Assembly (NCBI GenBank): GCA_044230205.1
Contig: JBGARN010000007.1
Location: forward strand, 1 to 64,000
Reading direction: 5' to 3'
From: JAEUTH01 sp044230205
GTDB taxonomy: Bacteria > Bacteroidota > Bacteroidia > AKYH767-A > OLB10
Length of the DNA stretch: 64,000 nucleotides
The position numbers and the translations under genes were made by a program. Below are positions 62,420 through 64,000 of this stretch, one piece after another; position 1 is the stretch's first letter; every line of letters starts with the position of its first letter. The notes beneath the pieces are model-generated. The model saw nothing but the letters and a program-made list of their open reading frames with translations, did not search any database and had not been told where the DNA came from.

Positions 62420-64000
62420 ATGAAAAAGATAATATACATCATAATGTTCTGTTTAATTATTACTGCAAAAGTAAAATCGCAGAATATAACTGAATTGGAA
62501 GTTGGCAAGCCACAGGCAATTGTGAACCTGGCTACAACTGATGGAATTCAATTAATAAAGGGTTCCTGGAAATACAGTGATGCAAAAGTTGTTGATGTGG
62601 ATTTCAAAGCTGCAGGGCCAGACAGAAAGCCGTCCGGAGCTGCAATAACTACCAATGATATATTTCCAAAAGCCGGTGCTGTAAATTTTGATGATTCAAA
62701 ATGGGAAACAATTGAACCGGCTTCACTCGATAAAAGGAGGGGCACAGGTAAAGTAAGCTTTAACTGGTACCGGTTGAATTTTACAATACCTGAAAGAGTT
62801 GGAAATTTTGCAACCGCTAATTCTGCAATCTATTTTGAAATTGTTGTTGATGATTATGCAGAAGTGTGGGTAAATGGTTTGCTGCAAAAATCAATCGGTC
62901 AAAAAGGAAATTCTGCTATAAGCGGATACAATTCCCGCAACAGGATTAAACTTACTGAACATGCAGTGCCGGGAGAAAAGTTTCAACTGGCAGTTTTCGG
63001 AATCAATGGCCCACTGAGTGATATTCCGGATAATTATATCTGGATAAGGAGTGCAACCTTGGATTTTTATAATGAGGCTCCTCACACTTCATCCTACCAG
63101 GTGATTGAAAAAAGTATTGAACGTATAAGCCCCGGGTTAGATGAAATTATTTCAGCAGATAATAATCTGGAACGATTGGCTAATGGATTCCAGTTTACTG
63201 AAGGCCCCGTTTGGAGTCCTGATGGCTATTTATTATTCAGTGATCCGAATCAAAATGTAATTTATCGTTACTCACAAACAGGAGACGTGACTGTATACAG
63301 AACCAAGAGTGGGTATGCAGGAGTTGATATCGGTGAGTATCATCAACCCGGCAGTAATGGATTAACATTTGATAAAGAAGGAAGGCTTACAATATGTGAA
63401 CATGGAAACAGGCGTGTTACCCGTATTGAAAAAAACGGAGTAGTAACAGTGCTTGTTGATAATTATGGCGGGAAAAAATTAAATTCTCCGAACGATTTGG
63501 TATACCGAAGCGATGGTGCATTATTTTTTACTGACCCGCCTTATGGATTGCCTAAAGCTTTTGATGATAAAAGAAAGGAGCTTGCTTTCTCAGGAGTGTA
63601 TTGTGTGATAAAAGGAAAAATAAAATTAGCAGCTAAAGATTTTAAAGGTCCTAACGGAATTGCATTCTCACCGGATGAAAAATATTTGTATGTAAGTAAC
63701 TGGGATGTTACCGACATTCATCATACTAAACTAATAATGCGTTATGAAGTTAATGCAGACGGAAGCCTGAAAAATGGCAAGGAGTTTTATAACATGAATA
63801 GCGAACCGGGTGATTTAGCTTTAGATGGACTGAAGGTGGATACAAAGGGAAATATATTTTCATCAGGGCCAAGCGGCATTTTTATCATTTCGCCTGAAGC
63901 AAAATTATTAGGCAAAATTAATTTGCCTGAACATGCCGCAAACATGGCCTGGGGTGATGATGGTAAATCTCTTTATATCACAGCAAGTACAGGGCTTTAT
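62420..64000 (+). CDS. Exported SMP-30/gluconolactonase-family protein with N-terminal galactose-binding-like domain (3' end beyond the window)
   Basis: The frame is open from the ATG at 62420 to the right edge (527 codons). A signal peptide (MKKIIYIIMFCLIITAKVKS) is followed by a jelly-roll domain (about 30-215; FNWYRLNFTIPERVG, VVDDYAEVWVNGLLQ) like the sugar-binding domains of glycosidases. An SMP-30/gluconolactonase propeller starts at about 235: FQFTEGPVWSPDGYLLFSD with the metal-binding Glu, GSNGLTFDKEGRLTICEHGN, LNSPNDLVYRSDGALFFTDP and GPNGIAFSPDEKYLYVSNWD. It should hydrolyse an aldonolactone in the periplasm or outside. With the glucose 1-dehydrogenase in this window it would complete glucose to gluconate oxidation, although the compartments differ. 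Only the last blades are missing. Confidence 0.87.
   Translation, partial: MKKIIYIIMFCLIITAKVKSQNITELEVGKPQAIVNLATTDGIQLIKGSWKYSDAKVVDVDFKAAGPDRKPSGAAITTNDIFPKAGAVNFDDSKWETIEPASLDKRRGTGKVSFNWYRLNFTIPERVGNFATANSAIYFEIVVDDYAEVWVNGLLQKSIGQKGNSAISGYNSRNRIKLTEHAVPGEKFQLAVFGINGPLSDIPDNYIWIRSATLDFYNEAPHTSSYQVIEKSIERISPGLDEIISADNNLERLANGFQFTEGPVWSPDGYLLFSDPNQNVIYRYSQTGDVTVYRTKSGYAGVDIGEYHQPGSNGLTFDKEGRLTICEHGNRRVTRIEKNGVVTVLVDNYGGKKLNSPNDLVYRSDGALFFTDPPYGLPKAFDDKRKELAFSGVYCVIKGKIKLAAKDFKGPNGIAFSPDEKYLYVSNWDVTDIHHTKLIMRYEVNADGSLKNGKEFYNMNSEPGDLALDGLKVDTKGNIFSSGPSGIFIISPEAKLLGKINLPEHAANMAWGDDGKSLYITASTGLY

Overview
The window looks like the chromosome of a Bacteroidota bacterium. It is AT-rich. Six secreted proteins end in type IX secretion (T9SS) sorting domains. 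Several intergenic regions carry TAnnTTTG promoter elements, and genes often start after A-rich leaders rather than clear Shine-Dalgarno sites. Class or family cannot be fixed from the sequence alone. I saw no rRNA, tRNA or CRISPR array, and no transposase or phage gene.

Left part (1-34.9 kb). A head-repeat surface protein cut by the left edge is followed by a berberine-bridge-type flavoenzyme and a large T9SS protein. Next is a signalling block: a TPR/adenylyl cyclase preceded by the remnant of a second cyclase, then a propeller-type histidine kinase with its LuxR-type response regulator. Housekeeping genes follow (rarA, dnaE, trxA, a DUF58 protein). They are interleaved with an AlkB-type alkane hydroxylase, a 1644-residue glycosidase/beta-helix T9SS protein, two beta-propeller T9SS proteins, a dead copy of that beta-propeller family, an acyltransferase, a head-repeat protein with an S74-type self-cleaving chaperone, and a LysE exporter.

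Middle part (35-51.5 kb). A PAS-GAF-PAS sigma-54 activator, a DinB-like protein, a thioredoxin-fold protein lacking the first active-site cysteine, and a Crp/Fnr regulator lead to a 94-bp tandem repeat array. A carbohydrate cluster follows: GH63-type glucosidase, glucose 1-dehydrogenase, a glycogen-debranching enzyme broken by three single-base frameshifts, and a GMC oxidoreductase, then an AraC-type membrane regulator and an ASPIC/UnbV T9SS protein. With the gluconolactonase at the right edge, these could release glucose from alpha-glucans and oxidise it to gluconate.

Right part (51.5-64 kb). An aquaporin, a secreted double-VOC protein and a cytosolic subtilisin-like protease fused to a glycogen-binding-type domain come first. 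Then there is a compact membrane redox cluster: three tiny membrane proteins, a ferric-reductase-like heme protein fused to a Rieske domain, an anchored protein with a conserved Cys/His motif, and an FMN reductase. A four-helix-bundle gene of the 23S rRNA intervening-sequence family sits inside this cluster between inverted repeats, which looks like a small mobile cassette. An SDR, two YHS-domain exported proteins, an outer-membrane barrel, an HbpS/GlcG-like protein and a partial secreted gluconolactonase close the window.

The most promising under-described items are the Rieske/ferric-reductase cluster with its Cys/His-motif partner, the inverted-repeat-flanked four-helix-bundle cassette, and the zinc-ribbon/subtilase/glycogen-binding fusion.
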